64,000 nucleotides of DNA from CAWAYR01 sp050250955 (GCA_050250955.1 JBFWNR010000001.1:930001-994000); one strand, 5' to 3'. Counted from the stretch's first letter, positions 7,210-16,324 are shown. Notes: a model not told the origin generated them from the sequence alone. Numbers and translations are program-made.

Positions 7210-8955
7210 TCACGACAGGATCGGCAGCAGGCGGGCGTTCTCCTGCTGACGCTTGGGCGGCAGGGTCCATTCCGCCCGCAGGCCCTTCTCGAACTCGCTG
7301 CGGAAGAAGCTGTCCTTCATGCCGCCGTCGATGATGTCCCACGGCAGCACGCGATCGGCGGAGCGGTCGCGGTAGATGTAGAAGTCGGCGTCCACGCCGC
7401 TCTCCTGCACCGCCTGTCGCCACTGGCCGCCGTTACGTTCCGCGGCCTCGATGGCCGCGGCCACCCGCCGGTCGCCGAGCGACAGCAGCGCCTGGTAGTA
7501 GGAGTGCCGTTCGCTCTTGATCGAGAAGTAGACGTGGTCGAGGCCGGTGACGAGGCCGCGGAGGCGCTTCATCTTGCGCTCCACCTCGGCGGCGTCGACC
7601 ATCGGCAGCCACTGGTAGCTGGTGCCGGGTTTGGGCACCAGCGGGTTCACGCTGCCGACGATGCGGCCGACCCGTCCCCGGCCGCGGGCATGGCGCACCA
7701 TCACGTCGCGCAGCTGCACGGTCAGGTCGCGCAGCGCCTCGAGGTCGGCGTCGGTCTCGGTGGGCAGGCCGATCATGAAGTAGAGCTTCAGGTTCTCGAT
7801 GCCCTCCGAGAAGATGAGCTCGGCTTTCTCGAGGATCTCGTCGTTGGTCACCGTCTTGTTGATGACGCGGCGCAGGCGGTCTGAGCCGGTCTCGGGCGCG
7901 ATCGTCAGCGTGCGCTCGCCGCTCTGGCGCAGCAGGCGGACGATGGCGGGGGTCAGGTCGTCGAGCCGCAGCGACGCCGGGCTGATCGAGTAGCCCATCT
8001 CGCCGAGCCGGGTGAGCAGGCGCTCGATGTCGGGGTGATCGCAGAGCGCGATCGACACCAGGCCGACCCGATCGGCGTGGGCGCGGGCGGCGGCGGCCAG
8101 CTCGAGGATGCGCTCGGTGGGGAACGCGCGCACCGGCAGGTAGTTGTAGCCGGCCCAGCAGAAGCGGCACAGGTTGGCGCAGCCGCGCACCACCTCGACC
8201 AGGAAGCGGGAGCCGAACTCGGTGTCGGGGGTGAAGATCGACGTCGCCGGCGGGTCGACGGCGTCGGTTGTCTTGAGCGCCGCCTTCTTCACGACGGCCG
8301 GCGCGCCGGTGCCGGGGCGCGGCGTCCAGCCGGCCAGGGTGCCGTCGTCGTGGTAGGCCACGTCGTAGAAGGCCGGCACGTAGAAGCCGCGGGCCTGGGC
8401 CAGCCGCCGCAGCAGGTCGTCGCGCGAGTCGGCAGCGGCGACCGCGGCGAGGAGCGACGGCACCAGCACCTCGCCCTCGCCGGCGGCGACGACGTCGGCG
8501 AAGGGCGCCAGCGGCTCGGGATTGACGAACGTCACGGCGCCGCCGACGACCACCAGCGGATGGCGATGATCGCGGTCGGCGGCCCGCGGCGGCAGGCCGG
8601 CCAGCCGCAGCATCGTCACGACGTTGGTGTAGTCCCACTCGAACGACACCGAGAAGGCCAGGACGTCGAGGTCGTGGAGGGGGGTCTGCGACTCCAGGGT
8701 GACGAGACGGGCGTTCTGCTGCACCAGCGTCTGCAGTTCCTGCTTGGGGGGCAGGAAGACGCGCTCGCAGACCGTGCCGGCGTCGGCGTTGAAGAGCCGG
8801 TAGACCGTCTGGAAGCCGAGGTTGGACATCCCCACGAAGTAGGTGTTGGGGAAGGCCAGACCGACCCGCATCCGGTCGACGTGCGGCTTGCGCACGTAGC
8901 CGACCTCTCGGGCCAGGGTCTGTCGCGCGGCGTCGCGCTGGTGCCAGGACTTCAT
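7210..8955 (-). CDS. B12-binding-type radical SAM protein (TIGR03960-like)
   Basis: The product has 581 residues and matches the N-terminal half of the TIGR03960 radical SAM family. It has a cobalamin-domain-like N-terminal region (residues ~30-180: LAFPNTYFVGMSNLGFQTVY, and VVVGGAVTFVNPEPLAPF). The 4Fe-4S/SAM motif follows in RGCANLCRFCWAGY with Cys259, Cys263 and Cys266. A TIM-barrel region runs from IERLLTRLG to MIGLPTETD. Cys-x3-Cys-x2-Cys is the canonical spacing. Relatives usually carry or neighbour a DUF2344 domain (TIGR03936), which is absent here. The substrate is unknown; a role in tRNA or rRNA modification has been suggested for relatives by gene context. A TACACT hexamer on the minus strand (8986-8991) could be its own promoter. 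It lies directly downstream of ftsZ. Confidence 0.82.
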   Translation of the reverse strand: MKSWHQRDAARQTLAREVGYVRKPHVDRMRVGLAFPNTYFVGMSNLGFQTVYRLFNADAGTVCERVFLPPKQELQTLVQQNARLVTLESQTPLHDLDVLAFSVSFEWDYTNVVTMLRLAGLPPRAADRDHRHPLVVVGGAVTFVNPEPLAPFADVVAAGEGEVLVPSLLAAVAAADSRDDLLRRLAQARGFYVPAFYDVAYHDDGTLAGWTPRPGTGAPAVVKKAALKTTDAVDPPATSIFTPDTEFGSRFLVEVVRGCANLCRFCWAGYNYLPVRAFPTERILELAAAARAHADRVGLVSIALCDHPDIERLLTRLGEMGYSISPASLRLDDLTPAIVRLLRQSGERTLTIAPETGSDRLRRVINKTVTNDEILEKAELIFSEGIENLKLYFMIGLPTETDADLEALRDLTVQLRDVMVRHARGRGRVGRIVGSVNPLVPKPGTSYQWLPMVDAAEVERKMKRLRGLVTGLDHVYFSIKSERHSYYQALLSLGDRRVAAAIEAAERNGGQWRQAVQESGVDADFYIYRDRSADRVLPWDIIDGGMKDSFFRSEFEKGLRAEWTLPPKRQQENARLLPILS

Positions 8956-8995
8956 GGGGCGGGGATCGCTCGACCCCCACCCGCCAGTGTACTAC

Positions 8996-9019
8996 CCGGC
9001 CCGAGCGCCCCCGGGCCGG
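8996..9019 (-). terminator. Hairpin after ftsZ, weak terminator or attenuator
   Basis: CCGGCCCG (8996-9003) and CGGGCCGG (9012-9019) form a perfect 8-bp stem with an 8-nt loop, 19 nt beyond the ftsZ stop. No T-run follows on the minus strand, so it would at best be a weak or Rho-assisted terminator, or a 3' end stabiliser for the long dcw message. Confidence 0.4.
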
Positions 9020-9038
9020 TGCCGGGCGCGGCGACCGC

Positions 9039-10304
9039 CTATTCGTTCTGCCGGCGCAGGAACGCCGGCACGTCCAGCTCCATGGTGAGATCCACCTCGC
9101 CGGGCTCGAGGCCCTCGACACCGCCGCCGACGGCGGCCTTGGCCAGCGGCAGGTCGAGCGGCGGCCGGCGGGCGATCGACACCCGCGGCGCGGTGGCGTC
9201 GATGGCGTGGGCGCCGGCGCCGGCGCGCAGGTGGGCGGTGTAGTTCGACAGATCCACCGGGGTCGAGGTCGGCGAGGCCGGAATGGTCCGCACCCGGCCC
9301 GGCTCGAAGCCGGTGGCGATCACGGTGATCTTGACCTTGCCGGCCAGCCCCGGGTCCATCACCGCGCCGAAGATGATGTTGGCGTCCTCGTGCGCCGCCT
9401 CGTGGATGATCGACATCGCGTCGTTCACCTCCATGAGCGACATGTCGGGGCCGCCGGTGACGTTGACGATGACGCCGCGGGCGCCGTTGACCGAGGCGTC
9501 TTCGAGCAGCGGGCTCGACACCGCGCGGTTGGCGGCGTCGACGGCCCGGGTGTGGCCGTCGCCGGTCGCCGTGCCCATCATCGCCACGCCCATCCCCGAC
9601 ATGATCGCCTTCACGTCGGCGAAGTCGAGGTTGATGATGCCCGGCACCAGGATCAGGTCCGAGATGCCCTGGATCGCCTGGCGCAGGACGTCGTCGGCGG
9701 TGACGAAGGCGTCGAGCATCGAGGTCTGCCGGTCGATGACCGAGAGCAGCCGCTCGTTGGGGATCGTGATCACGGTGTCGACCGCGTCGCGCAGCGCCTC
9801 GAGACCGGTGGCGGCCTGGAGCTGGCGCTTCTTGCCCTCGAACTTGAACGGCTTGGTGACCACGGCGATGGTGAGGGCGCCGAGCTCGGTGGCCAGGCTG
9901 GCGATCACCGGCGCCGCGCCGGTGCCGGTGCCGCCGCCCAGGCCGGTGGTGACGAACACCATGTCGGCGCCGCTCAGCGCCGAGATGAGCGCGTCGGTGT
10001 CCTCGAGCGCCGCCTGGCGGCCGACGTTGGGATCGGCGCCGGCGCCCAGCCCCTTGGTCAGCTTGCTGCCGATCTGGATCTTCACCGGCGCGGGGTTCGA
10101 TTTGAGCGCCTGGGCGTCGGTGTTGGCGACCAGGAACTCGACGCCCGACAGCCCGGCCTGCACCATCCGCGACACGGCGTTGCCGCCGCCGCCGCCGACG
10201 CCGACCACCTTGATCTTGGCGCCGCTGCGCAGCTCCTCGTCGAGCGTCAGGCGCAGCGGATCCGCCGCCTCGGACTTGCCCCCCGGCTTCAGCCATCCAT
10301 CCAT
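9039..10304 (-). CDS. ftsZ: Cell division protein FtsZ
   Basis: FtsZ is the tubulin-like GTPase that forms the cytokinetic ring at midcell. The 421-residue product has the N-terminal GTP-binding core with the glycine-rich start KIKVVGVGGGGGNAVSRM, the tubulin signature GGGTGTGAAP, and the T7-loop region that activates the neighbour's GTPase. A variable linker follows and the end DVPAFLRRQNE is the conserved C-terminal peptide that binds FtsA. The ATG at 10302-10304 shares its A with the ftsA stop (TGATG), so the two are translationally coupled. It is the last gene of the dcw operon and is followed by a hairpin. Confidence 0.97.
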   Translation of the reverse strand: MDGWLKPGGKSEAADPLRLTLDEELRSGAKIKVVGVGGGGGNAVSRMVQAGLSGVEFLVANTDAQALKSNPAPVKIQIGSKLTKGLGAGADPNVGRQAALEDTDALISALSGADMVFVTTGLGGGTGTGAAPVIASLATELGALTIAVVTKPFKFEGKKRQLQAATGLEALRDAVDTVITIPNERLLSVIDRQTSMLDAFVTADDVLRQAIQGISDLILVPGIINLDFADVKAIMSGMGVAMMGTATGDGHTRAVDAANRAVSSPLLEDASVNGARGVIVNVTGGPDMSLMEVNDAMSIIHEAAHEDANIIFGAVMDPGLAGKVKITVIATGFEPGRVRTIPASPTSTPVDLSNYTAHLRAGAGAHAIDATAPRVSIARRPPLDLPLAKAAVGGGVEGLEPGEVDLTMELDVPAFLRRQNE

Positions 10305-11536
10305 CAGAAGAACTCCTTGAACACGGTGCGAATCCGGCCGAACATCCGCACGAGGGCACTGCCGCCCGCGGCCGCGGGCTCCAGCTGACGGTGACGGTGC
10401 GCGTAGAGCACGAGCCCGACGGCGGTGGCGCAGGCGGGGTTGCTGACGTGGTCGGCGAGGCCGCCGACCCCGGCCGGCATCCCGCGCCGCATCGGCAGGT
10501 CGAAGATCTGCTCGGCGATCTCGGACAGGCCGTCGAGGACGGCGCCGCCGCCGGTCAGCACCAGGCCGGAATTGAGCGACTTCTCGTAGCCGGCCTTGCT
10601 GATCTCGTCCCAGGCCAGGTGGAAGAGCTCCTCGGCGCGCGGCTGCAGGATGTCGGAGAGGATGCGCCGCGCCATCACCCGCGGCCGGCGGCCGCCGACG
10701 CTGGCCACCTCGATGGTCTCGTCCTCGTCGACCATGCCCGACAGCGCGCAGCCCGAGCGCCGCTTGACCTTCTCGGCCTCGGGAATCGGCGTGCGCAGCC
10801 CGACCGCGATGTCGTTGGTGAAGTGGTCGCCGCCGACGCCGACCACCGCGGTGTGCCACAGCGAGCCGCGCTCGAAGATGGCCAGGTCGGCGGTGCCGCC
10901 GCCGATGTCGAGCAGGGCGACGCCGAGTTCCTTCTCGTCGGGCGTCAGGACGGCCTCGGCGGCGGCGAGCTGTCCGATCACCGTGTCGACCACCTCGATG
11001 CCGGCGCGGTTGACGCAGGCGACCAGGTTCTGCGTCGAGGTCGTCGCGCCGGTGACGATGTGCACGTTGACTTCGAGCCGGGCGCCGGTCATGCCCACCG
11101 GGGCGCCGATGCCGTCCTGCTCGTCGACGACGAAGTCCTGCGGCAGGACGTGCAGCACCTCGCGGCCGGCGGGCAGCGACACGGCGCGAGCGGCGTCGAT
11201 GGCGCGGCGGACGTCCTCGCGGGTGATCTCGCGGTTCTTGCCGGCGACGGCGACCACACCGCGGCTGTTGAAGCCCTTGATGTGCGGGCCGCTCATCGCC
11301 AGGTGCGCCGAGCCGATCTCGACGCCGGCCATCAGCTCGGCCTCCTCGACCGACTTCTTGATCGAGTCGACGGCGGCTTCGAGGTTGATGACCACGCCGC
11401 GCTTCAGCCCCCTGGACTCGGCCAGGCCGATGCCGATCACGTCGAGGCCGCCGCCGTCGACGACCTCGCCGACCACGGTGCAGACCTTCGACGTGCCGAT
11501 GTCGAGGCCGACGATGTATCGCTCGTTGCGCGCCAC
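10304..11536 (-). CDS. ftsA: Cell division protein FtsA
   Basis: FtsA is the actin-like ATPase that tethers FtsZ filaments to the membrane and recruits later division proteins. The 410-residue product begins with the phosphate-1 loop GLDIGTSKVCTVVGEV, has the SHS2 (1C) insertion in the first third, the phosphate-2/adenosine motif region LLDIGGGTADLAIF, and ends with the short amphipathic basic tail FGRIRTVFKEFF that acts as the membrane anchor. The start is GTG at 11534-11536, whose G is also the last base of the ftsQ TAG stop. It lies between ftsQ and ftsZ as usual. Confidence 0.96.
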   Translation of the reverse strand: MARNERYIVGLDIGTSKVCTVVGEVVDGGGLDVIGIGLAESRGLKRGVVINLEAAVDSIKKSVEEAELMAGVEIGSAHLAMSGPHIKGFNSRGVVAVAGKNREITREDVRRAIDAARAVSLPAGREVLHVLPQDFVVDEQDGIGAPVGMTGARLEVNVHIVTGATTSTQNLVACVNRAGIEVVDTVIGQLAAAEAVLTPDEKELGVALLDIGGGTADLAIFERGSLWHTAVVGVGGDHFTNDIAVGLRTPIPEAEKVKRRSGCALSGMVDEDETIEVASVGGRRPRVMARRILSDILQPRAEELFHLAWDEISKAGYEKSLNSGLVLTGGGAVLDGLSEIAEQIFDLPMRRGMPAGVGGLADHVSNPACATAVGLVLYAHRHRQLEPAAAGGSALVRMFGRIRTVFKEFF

Positions 11537-12414
11537 TATTGCCCTCCCGTCCGTCCGTTCAGCTCGCGCGAGGCGGGTTCCGGCCCGCCGCCGTCGGCGG
11601 CCAGGGGCCGCACGTAGAGCCGCTCGCCGAACCGCAGGTCCACCGTGTCGATGGCCGAGACGCGCTCGCGGATCGCCGCCGAGACGTCGAGGTAGCCCTG
11701 CAGCCGGGTGGCGAAGTCGCGATCCCCGAGCCGCAGCATCACCGTGTCGCCGTCGAGCAGGACCACGGCGTCGTGCGGGTCGCGGACGTCGATCTGCGAC
11801 AACCGCGTCGCCAGCCGCTGGTCGCCGGCGACGTCGCCGAGCAGCCGCGCCACCAGCGCCGTGCGCCGCTCGTCGACCAGCGGCACGCCGTCGCCCGGCG
11901 GGGCGGCCAGCCCGTCGATGACCGGCAGGTCGAGATCGGCGTAGGCCGGGCCGTACTGGTCGACGACGACGCCGTGCTGGTCGACCAGGTAGAGATCGCG
12001 GCCGAGCCGGGCGATGCCCATCGGCACGCGCTCGCGGACGACGACGTCGAGGGTGCTGGGCAGCACGCGGCGGATCACCGCCGACTCGACCCAGGCCGAC
12101 GACAGCAGCCGGCTGCGGGCCGCGTCGAGGTCGACGGCGAGCACGTTCTGGCCGCGCAGATCGGCGAGCAGGGTGAGCACTTCGCCGCGCGACAGCCGAT
12201 CGTTGCCGTGGACGGCCACGGTGGCGACACGCAGGGCCGGCGACCCGGTCACCAGCGTCACCGTGCGCCACACCCCCAGCGCGACGAGCACGCCCAGGGT
12301 GCCGAGCCGCATCGCGACCTTGACGCGGCGCAGCCCCGAACCGCGGCGTCCGGACGGCTTGACCTGGGCGCGCCGGAAGCGCTTGTCCGCGGACGGCGGC
12401 AGGCCCACGGTCAC
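11536..12414 (-). CDS. ftsQ: Cell division protein FtsQ
   Basis: FtsQ is a single-pass inner-membrane protein that links early and late divisome components through its periplasmic domains. The 292-residue product has a basic cytoplasmic tail (RFRRAQVKPSGRRGSGLRRV), one transmembrane helix (LGTLGVLVALGVWRTVTLV, ~residues 37-55), a POTRA domain (from LRVATVAVHGNDRLSRGEVL to about residue 130), then the FtsQ/DivIB beta domain. GTG 12412-12414 overlaps the murC TGA (GTGA). There is no ddl or murB between murC and ftsQ, unlike many dcw clusters. Confidence 0.93.
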   Translation of the reverse strand: MTVGLPPSADKRFRRAQVKPSGRRGSGLRRVKVAMRLGTLGVLVALGVWRTVTLVTGSPALRVATVAVHGNDRLSRGEVLTLLADLRGQNVLAVDLDAARSRLLSSAWVESAVIRRVLPSTLDVVVRERVPMGIARLGRDLYLVDQHGVVVDQYGPAYADLDLPVIDGLAAPPGDGVPLVDERRTALVARLLGDVAGDQRLATRLSQIDVRDPHDAVVLLDGDTVMLRLGDRDFATRLQGYLDVSAAIRERVSAIDTVDLRFGERLYVRPLAADGGGPEPASRELNGRTGGQ

Positions 12415-13832
12415 GACGCCGCCTCCGCGCCGTAGCGGCGCTCGAGCTCGGCGACCACCTGGTCGGCCACCCCGCCGATCGACCCGGCGCCGAGCGTGAT
12501 GACCAGGTCGCCCGGCGCCGCCAGCGCCGCCACCGCCGGCGCCACCCGGTCGAGGGCGGTGACCACCGTCACTGGCCGGGGCCGCCGGCGGTCGGCCGCG
12601 GCAGCCAACGCCGCGACGTCGACCCCGGGGATCGGCGCCTCGCCGGCGGCGTAGATGTCGGTGAGCACGACCTCGTCGGCCGCGGCCAGCGCGACGGCGA
12701 AGTCGGTCATGAGCTGGGCGGTCCGCGTGTAGCGGTGCGGCTGGAACGCCACCAGCACGCGCGACGGCGCCGCCGCCCGGGCGGCGGCGAGCACGGCGGC
12801 GATCTCGGTGGGATGATGGCCGTAGTCGTCGACGACCGTGATCCCGTGCACGACGCCGCGACGTTCGAAGCGGCGCTCGGCGCCCTGGAATTCGCCCAGC
12901 GCCGCCGCCAGCGGCGCGAACGGCACGCCGAGTTCCAGGCCGACGGCCACCGCGGCCAGGGCGTTCAGCACCGAGTGCCGACCGGGCACCTGCAGCCGCA
13001 GCGTGCCGAGCACCTCGCCCGCGGGGTCGTCGGCGCCGGCCCGCCGACGCACCACCGTCGCCGTGCTGCCGAAGCCCTCGAGCCGGACGTCGAGGGCGCC
13101 GAGGTCGGCGTCCTGGCCGGCAATGCCGTAGGTGATCACCCGGCGGGTCATCCGCGGCGTGAGGCGGGCCAGCTCGGCGTCGTCGGCGCAGGCGACCACC
13201 GCGCCGTAGAACGGCACCTTGTTGGCGAAGTCGACGAAGGCCTGCTGCAGGTCCTCGAAGCCGCCGTAGGCCTCCATGTGCTCGCGATCGACGTTGGTGA
13301 TGACCGCCAGCGTCGGCGACAGCTTGAGGAACGACCGGTCGCTCTCGTCGGCCTCGGCGACCATGTACTCGCCGCGGCCGAGCCGGGCGTTGCTGCCGAA
13401 CGCCCGCAGCCGGCCGCCGATGACGGCGGTGGGATCCAGTCCGGCCCGCTCGAGCGCCAGCGCGATCATCGAGGTCGTCGAGGTCTTGCCGTGCGCGCCG
13501 GCGACGGCGATGCCGGTGCGCAGACGCATCAGCTCGGCCAGCATCTCGGCACGGGGGATCACCGGGATGCCGTGCTGCCGGGCCGCGGCCACCTCGGGGT
13601 TGTCGGACTGCACCGCCGAGGACACCACGACGACGTCGGCGCCGTGGACGTGCGCGGCGGCGTGCCCCAGCTGCAGCGACACGCCGAGGGCCGCCAGGCG
13701 ATCGGTCTGCGCCGATCGCTTCTGATCCGAGCCCGACACCGCGTAGCCCAGGTTCGCCAGCAGTTCGGCGATGCCGCTCATGCCGATGCCACCCACCCCC
13801 ACGAAGTGCACGCGTCGCGTCCGTCCGAGCAC
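12411..13832 (-). CDS. murC: UDP-N-acetylmuramate--L-alanine ligase
   Basis: MurC adds L-Ala to UDP-MurNAc in the cytoplasm, the first peptide step of peptidoglycan synthesis. The 473-residue product has the N-terminal Rossmann region VHFVGVGGIGMSGIAELL, the ATP loop AGAHGKTSTT in the central Mur ligase domain, the ADESDRSF acidic motif, and the C-terminal ligase domain with VDDYGHHPTEI and AFQPHRYTRT. GTG 13830-13832 was chosen because it lies 1 bp after the murG stop and 8 codons before the Rossmann strand. Its TGA overlaps the ftsQ GTG. Confidence 0.96.
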   Translation of the reverse strand: MLGRTRRVHFVGVGGIGMSGIAELLANLGYAVSGSDQKRSAQTDRLAALGVSLQLGHAAAHVHGADVVVVSSAVQSDNPEVAAARQHGIPVIPRAEMLAELMRLRTGIAVAGAHGKTSTTSMIALALERAGLDPTAVIGGRLRAFGSNARLGRGEYMVAEADESDRSFLKLSPTLAVITNVDREHMEAYGGFEDLQQAFVDFANKVPFYGAVVACADDAELARLTPRMTRRVITYGIAGQDADLGALDVRLEGFGSTATVVRRRAGADDPAGEVLGTLRLQVPGRHSVLNALAAVAVGLELGVPFAPLAAALGEFQGAERRFERRGVVHGITVVDDYGHHPTEIAAVLAAARAAAPSRVLVAFQPHRYTRTAQLMTDFAVALAAADEVVLTDIYAAGEAPIPGVDVAALAAAADRRRPRPVTVVTALDRVAPAVAALAAPGDLVITLGAGSIGGVADQVVAELERRYGAEAAS

Positions 13833-13833
13833 G

Positions 13834-14922
13834 TCACCGGACTCCCGCCAGCTCGGCGATGCGATCGGCGACGCGGGCGGCGGCGTCGGGACGCCCCTGG
13901 GCGCGGGCCGCCGCCGCCATCCGCCGCCGCGTTCCGGAATCGGCGGCCAGCGCCAGCAGGGCGTCGGCCAGCCGGTCGCCGTTGAGCTCACCCTCGTCGA
14001 TCACCTCGGCGGCACCGGCCCGGGCCAGCGCCGCGGCGTTCTTGCGCTGGTGGTCGTCGGCGGCCGTCGGCAGCGGCACCAGCAGCATCGGCCGGCCGAG
14101 GACGGTGAGCTCGGCGAGCGAGGAGGCGCCGGCCCGCGACACCACGAGGTCGGCGGCCGCCATCTGCGCGTGCATGTCGTGCAGGAAGGGCGCGACGATG
14201 GCGGTGCAGCCGGCGGCGGCGTAGGCGTCGCGCACCCGGGCGAGGTCGCGTTCGCCGGTCTGGTGCGTGATCGCGACGCTCGCAGCCGCCGCGGCCAGCC
14301 GCGGCGCCGCGGCGACCAGCGCGTCGTTCACCGCCCGCGCGCCCTGAGAGCCGCCGACGATCAGCACGCGGACCTTTCCGCCGGCAGCGTCCACCGGTTC
14401 ATCGCCAGACCGCCCGTCGAGGAACTGGCGGCGCACCGGGTTGCCGGTGACGATGCCGATGCCCGGGAAGAAGCGCAGGGTCTCGTCGTAGCTCAGCGCC
14501 GCCGCCGACACCCACCGGGCCAGGACCCGGTTGGTGAAACCCGGCGCCGTGTTCTGCTCCATGACCAGAGTCGGCAGGCGTCGCAGTGCGGCGAGCAGCA
14601 GCACCGGCCCGGAGCTGTAGCCACCGACGCCGACCACCACGTCGGGGCGCCGCCGTGACAGCACCCGCCAGGCATCGAGCGCCGACAGCGGCAGCAGCGC
14701 CAGACCGCGCGCCAGCGCCGCCGGCGACTTGCCCTTCAGGCCGGCACTGCGGATGAGGTCGAGCGACAGGCCCAGGGCCGGCACCACCCGGCTCTCCAGG
14801 CCGCGGGCCGTCCCGACGAAGCTCACCACCGTCGCCGGATCGCGGCGGCGGAGTTCCTCCGCGACGGCGATCCCCGGATAGAGGTGTCCGCCCGTCCCGC
14901 CGCCGGCGAAGAGCACCCGCAT
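13834..14922 (-). CDS. murG: UDP-GlcNAc--lipid I N-acetylglucosaminyltransferase
   Basis: MurG is the GT28 enzyme that converts lipid I to lipid II on the inner face of the cytoplasmic membrane. The 362-residue product starts MRVLFAGGGTGGHLYPGIAV, containing the first G-loop (GGGTGGH). It shows the membrane-proximal region GLKGKSPAALARGL, the second G-loop VLIVGGSQGARAVND, and the UDP-GlcNAc-binding QTGERDL and RAGASSLAEL motifs near the C-terminus. The start ATG is 3 nt downstream of the ftsW stop. Position in the operon is canonical. Confidence 0.97.
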   Translation of the reverse strand: MRVLFAGGGTGGHLYPGIAVAEELRRRDPATVVSFVGTARGLESRVVPALGLSLDLIRSAGLKGKSPAALARGLALLPLSALDAWRVLSRRRPDVVVGVGGYSSGPVLLLAALRRLPTLVMEQNTAPGFTNRVLARWVSAAALSYDETLRFFPGIGIVTGNPVRRQFLDGRSGDEPVDAAGGKVRVLIVGGSQGARAVNDALVAAAPRLAAAAASVAITHQTGERDLARVRDAYAAAGCTAIVAPFLHDMHAQMAAADLVVSRAGASSLAELTVLGRPMLLVPLPTAADDHQRKNAAALARAGAAEVIDEGELNGDRLADALLALAADSGTRRRMAAAARAQGRPDAAARVADRIAELAGVR

Positions 14923-14925
14923 GGA

Positions 14926-16050
14926 TCACGTGGTCCCGGGCTCCACGGCCGCCGACTCGCCGACGGCGTGCTGCGAGATGTTCAGGAGCACACCGATGGC
15001 GGCCAGGTTGACCAGCAGCGACGAGCCGCCGCTGCTCACCAGCGGCAGCGGGATCCCCTTGGTCGGCACCAGGCCGAGGACGACGCTGACGTTGAGGAAC
15101 GCCTGCATCACGACCATGGTGGTGATGCCGAGGGCGAGGAAGGCCCCGAAGCGATCCGGGGCGGTGAGCGACGCCTTCAGCCCGCGCCAGGCGATGACTC
15201 CGAAGCAGAGCAGCACCAGCGTCGCGCCGAGGAGGCCGAGCTCCTCGGCGATCACCGCGTAGATGAAGTCGTTGTACGGCTCGGGCAGGTAGAACAGCTT
15301 CTGGACCCCGCCCATGAGGCCGCGGCCGAGCCAGCCGCCGCTGCCGACGGCGATGAGCGACTGGAGCAGGTGGAAGCCGTCGCCCAGCGGATCGCACTCG
15401 GGGCACCAGAATCCGTTCCAGCGGCGCAGCCGGTACGGCGCCGAGACGATGACGAGATACACGGCGGGGATCGCCAGCGCGACCAGGCCGAGGATGTAGT
15501 GGTAGCTCAGGCCGGCGGCCGTCACCATCACGCCGACGATGAGCGCCATCGTCGCCGCGGTGCCGAAGTCCGGTTCGACGAGGATGAGGCCGGCCAGGCC
15601 GCCGACGATGAGAGCGATGGGCGTGAGCGAGTAGCGCAGCTCGTTGATCCGCGCCATCCGCCGGTCGAGGACCAGGGCGGTGAAGAGGATGGCGGCGACC
15701 TTGGCCAGCTCCGAGGGCTGAATGCCGAACCCGCCGACGCCGAACCACCGCTTCGACCCCTTGATCGGCGCCGCGAACAGCACCGCGACCAGCATCAGGC
15801 CGACCAGCCCCAGCACCGCCCACACCACCTGCTCGTTGCGGTAGGTCCGGTAGTCGATGCGCATGACCACGCTCAGCACCGCCAGCCCGGTCAGCGCCCA
15901 CATGACCTGGCGGGTGACGAAGTAGTACGGCTGCTGGAAGCGCTCGAGCGCGACCACCGCCGAGGCGCTGTAGACCATGACGATGCTCACGCAGACCAGG
16001 GCCAGCGTCGCCAGGAACAGCCACTTGTCAGACTGGAGCTTCCGCGCCAT
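14926..16050 (-). CDS. ftsW: Division-specific SEDS glycosyltransferase FtsW
   Basis: FtsW polymerises glycan strands from lipid II at the septum in partnership with the class B PBP FtsI. The 374-residue product is a polytopic membrane protein with about ten helices. Conserved SEDS motifs are seen: VYSASAVVA in the first helix, RWFGVGGFGIQPSELAKVA (the conserved Lys/Ser/Glu periplasmic loop region), LVEPDFGTAA with the catalytically important Asp, and PTKGIPLPLVSSGGSS near the end. A strong purine-rich Shine-Dalgarno (GGGGGGGAGAG on the minus strand) precedes ATG 16048-16050. The gene opens the second half of the dcw operon after a 268-bp repeat-filled gap. Confidence 0.96.
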   Translation of the reverse strand: MARKLQSDKWLFLATLALVCVSIVMVYSASAVVALERFQQPYYFVTRQVMWALTGLAVLSVVMRIDYRTYRNEQVVWAVLGLVGLMLVAVLFAAPIKGSKRWFGVGGFGIQPSELAKVAAILFTALVLDRRMARINELRYSLTPIALIVGGLAGLILVEPDFGTAATMALIVGVMVTAAGLSYHYILGLVALAIPAVYLVIVSAPYRLRRWNGFWCPECDPLGDGFHLLQSLIAVGSGGWLGRGLMGGVQKLFYLPEPYNDFIYAVIAEELGLLGATLVLLCFGVIAWRGLKASLTAPDRFGAFLALGITTMVVMQAFLNVSVVLGLVPTKGIPLPLVSSGGSSLLVNLAAIGVLLNISQHAVGESAAVEPGTT

Positions 16051-16120
16051 ACTCTCCCCCCCTCGGATCGATGTCCGGGGGACGCCCTAAAGTCGGGCCG
16101 GCCAGTTACCGAAACACCAT

Positions 16121-16145
16121 GCCGGACGCCCTCCGGGCGTCCGGC
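16121..16145 (-). terminator. Very strong hairpin between murD and ftsW
   Basis: GCCGGACGCCC (16121-16131) and GGGCGTCCGGC (16135-16145) form a perfect 11-bp stem with a 3-nt loop. In the direction of dcw transcription it is followed by ATGGTGTTTCGG, a poor T-tract. It could cause partial termination inside the operon or protect the upstream RNA from decay. Confidence 0.45.
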
Positions 16146-16324
16146 CGCTCCGCGACCGTATGTGTCGCGAGCGGTCAGCAGTCATCAGCCAGGCGGGGGA
16201 CTGGGACACCAGCCTCGCAGACCGAGGAAGCCTGCGCTCCCAGCGACCGGCTCCCAATCGCCGCCACCCGGCTGATGACTGCTCACTGCTCGCCTCACTA
16301 GCCGCTAGCCCCTGACCGCTAGCC
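16145..16324. repeat. Intergenic repeat cassette inside the dcw operon
   Basis: This stretch after murD contains no gene but is highly structured. There is a hairpin of CCGCT(C)CGCGAC and GTCGCGAGCGG (16145-16174). A long inverted repeat follows (16169-16190 with 16270-16291, 20 of 22 positions matching). Its 79-nt interior holds another imperfect palindrome bounded by CTGGGA (16201-16206) and TCCCAG (16238-16243). Heptamer copy B then occupies 16297-16324. The block looks like an assembled dispersed-repeat unit rather than an operon leader. Confidence 0.65.
16297..16324. repeat. Degenerate 7-bp tandem repeat, copy B
   Basis: Four heptamers read ACTAGCC, GCTAGCC, CCTGACC and GCTAGCC on the plus strand. 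On the minus (coding) strand the first unit contains the murD stop codon TAG at 16319-16321, so the repeat begins at the very end of the murD reading frame. Confidence 0.75.

Noticed and set aside
7433..9121. 562-codon minus-strand frame offset from the radical SAM gene
   Set aside because: Arg-rich shadow of the true frame, which carries intact Cys-x3-Cys-x2-Cys.
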